From assembly GCA_009925965.1 (NCBI GenBank), contig RFPW01000086.1, positions 1-8,264 on the forward strand: DNA of 8,264 nucleotides. Direction: 5' to 3'. The DNA comes from Betaproteobacteria bacterium (lineage in GTDB: Bacteria; Pseudomonadota; Gammaproteobacteria; Burkholderiales; Burkholderiaceae_E). The first letter of the stretch is position 1, and each line of letters opens with the position of its first letter. Of the stretch, positions 6,428 to 8,264 are shown one piece after another. The position numbers and the translations under genes are program-made. The notes under the pieces were generated by a model. It had not been told where the DNA came from. It did no database searches and was given only the letters and a program-made list of their open reading frames with translations.

Positions 6428-7028
6428 ACGTGTTCTTCAAGCCAAGGCGCGTTGGCCCAATGTTCCGGCTGCGTGGGGCTGGCTCTTTCTCGACCGCAGA
6501 GGCGCCTGGCGCCTGATCGACCGCGGCGCACCAGGGTTCGATTCAATACGCGACGGGCGCGGCGAACAGATTCGTCACGAAGCCCTGATTGATTTTATTG
6601 TCAGGAATTATTCCTGTCTTGAAGATGGCTCCTGGTTTTTCCAGAACGGCCCGCAACGGGTGTTTGTCGACCTCGAACTCGCACCCAATATTTGGCGACT
6701 GGCACCCCAACCCGACGGAATCGTACTGGTCGCACACACCGGTGAGATCGCAAGCCGAGTCGATCGACTCGGTGTCGATTCGGACGGCGTGGTCTGGGCC
6801 CAAACCGATCTTGGGCCTGGTGCGATCGACGATCGTCAGCTGGCGGCCCTGTTAGATCAGGTCGATGCAGTCGATGACCCCGTAGACGGCGATGACCCGG
6901 GGGATTCTCCGGGACCCGCGGTACGCGTCCGTTTTCGCGGCCATCCAGAGCCCCTGCCCCTGACGCCCTTCACCCAATCCGCTGCACTCGAATTTGGCTT
7001 TTTGCGCCAGCCCCGCGAGAAGACTTAG
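6420..7028 (+). CDS. Conserved betaproteobacterial protein of unknown function (possibly DUF2946)
   Basis: The 202 residues begin MDERVLQAKARWPNVPAAWGWLFLDRRG. They contain the block IRHEALIDFIVRNY (51-64) and the striking WFFQNGPQRVFVDLELAP (72-89). I recall very similar proteins, with the same start and the same FFQNGPQRV block, beside hydrolase genes in Burkholderiales. I believe they are labelled DUF2946, but I am not certain of the number. An acidic Asp/Pro-rich linker (about residues 143-165) divides the N-terminal domain from a short C-terminal part ending PLPLTPFTQSAALEFGFLRQ. No signal peptide, membrane segment or catalytic motif is evident, so it is probably cytosolic. The start overlaps the hydrolase stop by 8 bases, suggesting coupled translation; in-frame TTG 6411 and ATG 6414 are alternatives. 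The stop codon overlaps that of the convergent protease gene. No function can be assigned. Confidence 0.85.
   Translation: MDERVLQAKARWPNVPAAWGWLFLDRRGAWRLIDRGAPGFDSIRDGRGEQIRHEALIDFIVRNYSCLEDGSWFFQNGPQRVFVDLELAPNIWRLAPQPDGIVLVAHTGEIASRVDRLGVDSDGVVWAQTDLGPGAIDDRQLAALLDQVDAVDDPVDGDDPGDSPGPAVRVRFRGHPEPLPLTPFTQSAALEFGFLRQPREKT
6755..6772. repeat. Perfect 18-bp palindrome inside a coding sequence
   Basis: CCGAGTCGATCGACTCGG reads the same on both strands over all 18 bases, centred on CGATCG. It lies within the unknown-function gene and encodes residues around SRVDRLG (112-118). A further GTCGATTCGG follows at 6774-6783 as an imperfect half-copy. It could form a cruciform or RNA hairpin, or be a binding site, but no T-run follows, so it is not a standard terminator. 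Confidence 0.6.
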
Positions 7029-8264
7029 CGCACTTGCCGGCCTAGCTCAGCGCGTTCGCGCAGCGCCTCGGCCTCGACCATTCGAAACCGCGCGTCAATC
7101 ATCGAAGCGGAAATAAAATCCGCATCGCCTGCCCGCTGCGCGAGTCGAAACTGCTCAAATGCGCTCTGCCACGCGCGCCGCACGATGGCCGCTTCACCGG
7201 CAGCCCGGTGCGCAAGGGCGCGTTGCCCGAGAGCCCCATAGGCGCGCGACAACTGCTCCCATAAATGCGGGTCACCTGGCCAGCGGGCCGTGGCATCGCT
7301 CAGGCGTTCAACCCCCTGCTGTGGTTGGTCCGCCACCAAGAGGGCACGCGCCTCCGCATAAGCAATGGCCCGAATATCCGGATACCGGACGCGCGCCGCC
7401 CGGGCCAACGCGACAGCCCCCGGCGCATCCCCCGAGTCCACGCGGGCGTCAATCTCCAGGCGATCGAGCCAGGGATGGGCCGCGCCGGGCGCTACTGCTC
7501 GGGCATTGATCAGAAATTTGGGTACCGCTGCAAAATTGCGCTGAGTCGCCGCGACGAGCGCAAGACCGTACCAGGCCGCTAGCTCTGGCATGGAACGGTC
7601 CTCAAGCGAGCGCTCGAAAAACGTCGCCGAGCCCCGCAGGCCATCGACACTTGGATCCTGCAGAGCCCTGGCCCTCGCTCGCACCATGAAAAAGCTGGGC
7701 GCATTGGCGAGTGCGAGAGGCACGAAACCGAGCGAACGCGCCTGCATATCGGCAATCCGCTCGCTTGTAAGCGGATGCGAACGCAAATAGGCGGGGGCGG
7801 CGGGACTGTCATAAGCCCGGGTTGCCTGCTGAAGACGGGTAAAAAACATCGCCGACGCGCTCGGATCGAAACCTGCATTACGCAGGGTCTCAAAACCAAC
7901 CCGATCAGCCTCCCGTTCCGCATCGCGCGAAAATGACAGCATCTTGGACTGCACCAAGCTGCTACCCAGCGTACTCATCCCCATCGCCGCATTTGGGCTT
8001 GAACGCGCCGCCAGCACCGCAAGGGCGAGGGCTGCGATTGCCATCGGGGCCGCCTGACGCTGTTGCGCAATCGTGCGGGCGATATGGCGCTGCGTGACAT
8101 GGCCAATTTCATGGCCAAGCACGGACGCCAACTCGCTTTCATTGGCGACGGCCAATAAGAGACCCGTATGCACCCCGATAAATCCGCCGGGGAGAGCAAA
8201 TGCATTCAACGAGCGGTCGCGAATCGCAAAGAACTCAAATTCCTGGCCCATCACGCCGCCGGGT
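7025..8264 (-). CDS. bepA: BepA-like M48 metalloprotease with TPR domain, N-terminus outside window
   Basis: The protein resembles E. coli BepA/YfgC (COG4783), a periplasmic zinc protease and chaperone that assists LptD and outer-membrane protein assembly. The frame is open to the right edge; the conserved FEFFAIRD..LNAFALPGGFIGVHTGLL lies near the edge, so the signal peptide and roughly the first 60-90 residues are missing. Zinc ligands are H and H of HEIGH (coded at 8113-8099) and the first Glu of EREADRVG, spaced 65 residues from the first His, as in BepA H136/E201. The His of SHPLTSER matches BepA H246. A hydrophobic loop (APMAIAALALAVLA) lies between them. The last 230 or so residues are alpha-helical and Ala/Arg-rich, with TPR-like repeats such as HLWEQLSRAYGALGQRALAH. 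GTG 8254 and ATG 8251 are internal codons, not starts. The gene converges on the upstream cluster, overlapping by 4 bp. Confidence 0.92.
   Translation of the reverse strand, partial: PGGVMGQEFEFFAIRDRSLNAFALPGGFIGVHTGLLLAVANESELASVLGHEIGHVTQRHIARTIAQQRQAAPMAIAALALAVLAARSSPNAAMGMSTLGSSLVQSKMLSFSRDAEREADRVGFETLRNAGFDPSASAMFFTRLQQATRAYDSPAAPAYLRSHPLTSERIADMQARSLGFVPLALANAPSFFMVRARARALQDPSVDGLRGSATFFERSLEDRSMPELAAWYGLALVAATQRNFAAVPKFLINARAVAPGAAHPWLDRLEIDARVDSGDAPGAVALARAARVRYPDIRAIAYAEARALLVADQPQQGVERLSDATARWPGDPHLWEQLSRAYGALGQRALAHRAAGEAAIVRRAWQSAFEQFRLAQRAGDADFISASMIDARFRMVEAEALRERAELGRQVR

Noticed and set aside
6762..6833. Repeated CGATCG hexamers suggesting a HIP1-like or methylation motif
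   Set aside because: Several CGATCG sites also occur elsewhere in the window, but this hexamer is common in such codon usage and I cannot count genome-wide frequency; only the 18-bp palindrome was kept.
6896..6913. CCCGG...CCGGG inverted repeat in the hypothetical gene
   Set aside because: It is a 5-bp stem with an 8-base loop in an Asp/Pro/Gly-coding low-complexity linker and has no T-run; expected from composition.
7050..7061. GCGC-GTTC-GCGC hairpin near the end of the bepA-like gene
   Set aside because: It is a short stem inside coding sequence with no T-run, common in G+C-rich DNA; not a terminator.
1..8264. Search for an undescribed defence, mobile or RNA-based system
   Set aside because: Every long stretch is filled by recognisable chromosomal genes with uniform base composition; no direct repeats, integrase, transposase, attachment site or structured non-coding region was seen.

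Overview
The window looks like ordinary chromosome from a Gram-negative bacterium with high G+C (about 60% by eye). It is most likely a betaproteobacterium of the Burkholderiales type. The grounds are the protein families and their order: a YhdP/AsmA-like gene divergent from glnE; then ilvE, a small CHCC zinc-finger gene and waaF; then a YheT-like hydrolase with a conserved betaproteobacterial hypothetical; and a BepA-like M48 protease. I saw no mobile element, CRISPR array, rRNA or tRNA gene, and no gene-free stretch over 300 bases. Coding density is very high.

Layout. Bases 1-311 (minus) hold the N-terminus of a YhdP-like envelope protein that runs off the left edge. After a 38-bp gap, glnE (350-3103, plus) encodes the two-domain regulator of glutamine synthetase. 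A 72-bp gap leads to a tight plus-strand cluster: ilvE (3176-4096), a zinc-finger gene (4154-4396), waaF (about 4426-5442), a YheT-like alpha/beta hydrolase (5447-6427) and a conserved hypothetical (6420-7028). On the minus strand, a BepA-like metalloprotease/TPR gene (7025-8264) converges on this cluster, enters from the right edge, and overlaps the hypothetical by 4 bp.

Themes. glnE and ilvE concern nitrogen and amino-acid metabolism. yhdP, waaF and bepA concern the outer membrane: lipid transport, LPS core, and outer-membrane protein/LptD assembly. The five plus-strand genes are spaced like one transcript. The gaps are 57 bp, 29 bp, 4 bp and an 8-bp overlap.

The most useful departures from a routine annotation are three. 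The hydrolase reading frame has no ATG, GTG or TTG before its conserved N-terminus, but it has a CTG with a well-placed Shine-Dalgarno sequence, so its first 61 residues are easily lost. Both edge genes are real but partial. An exact 18-bp palindrome lies inside the hypothetical gene. I found no convincing evidence of an undescribed multi-gene system.
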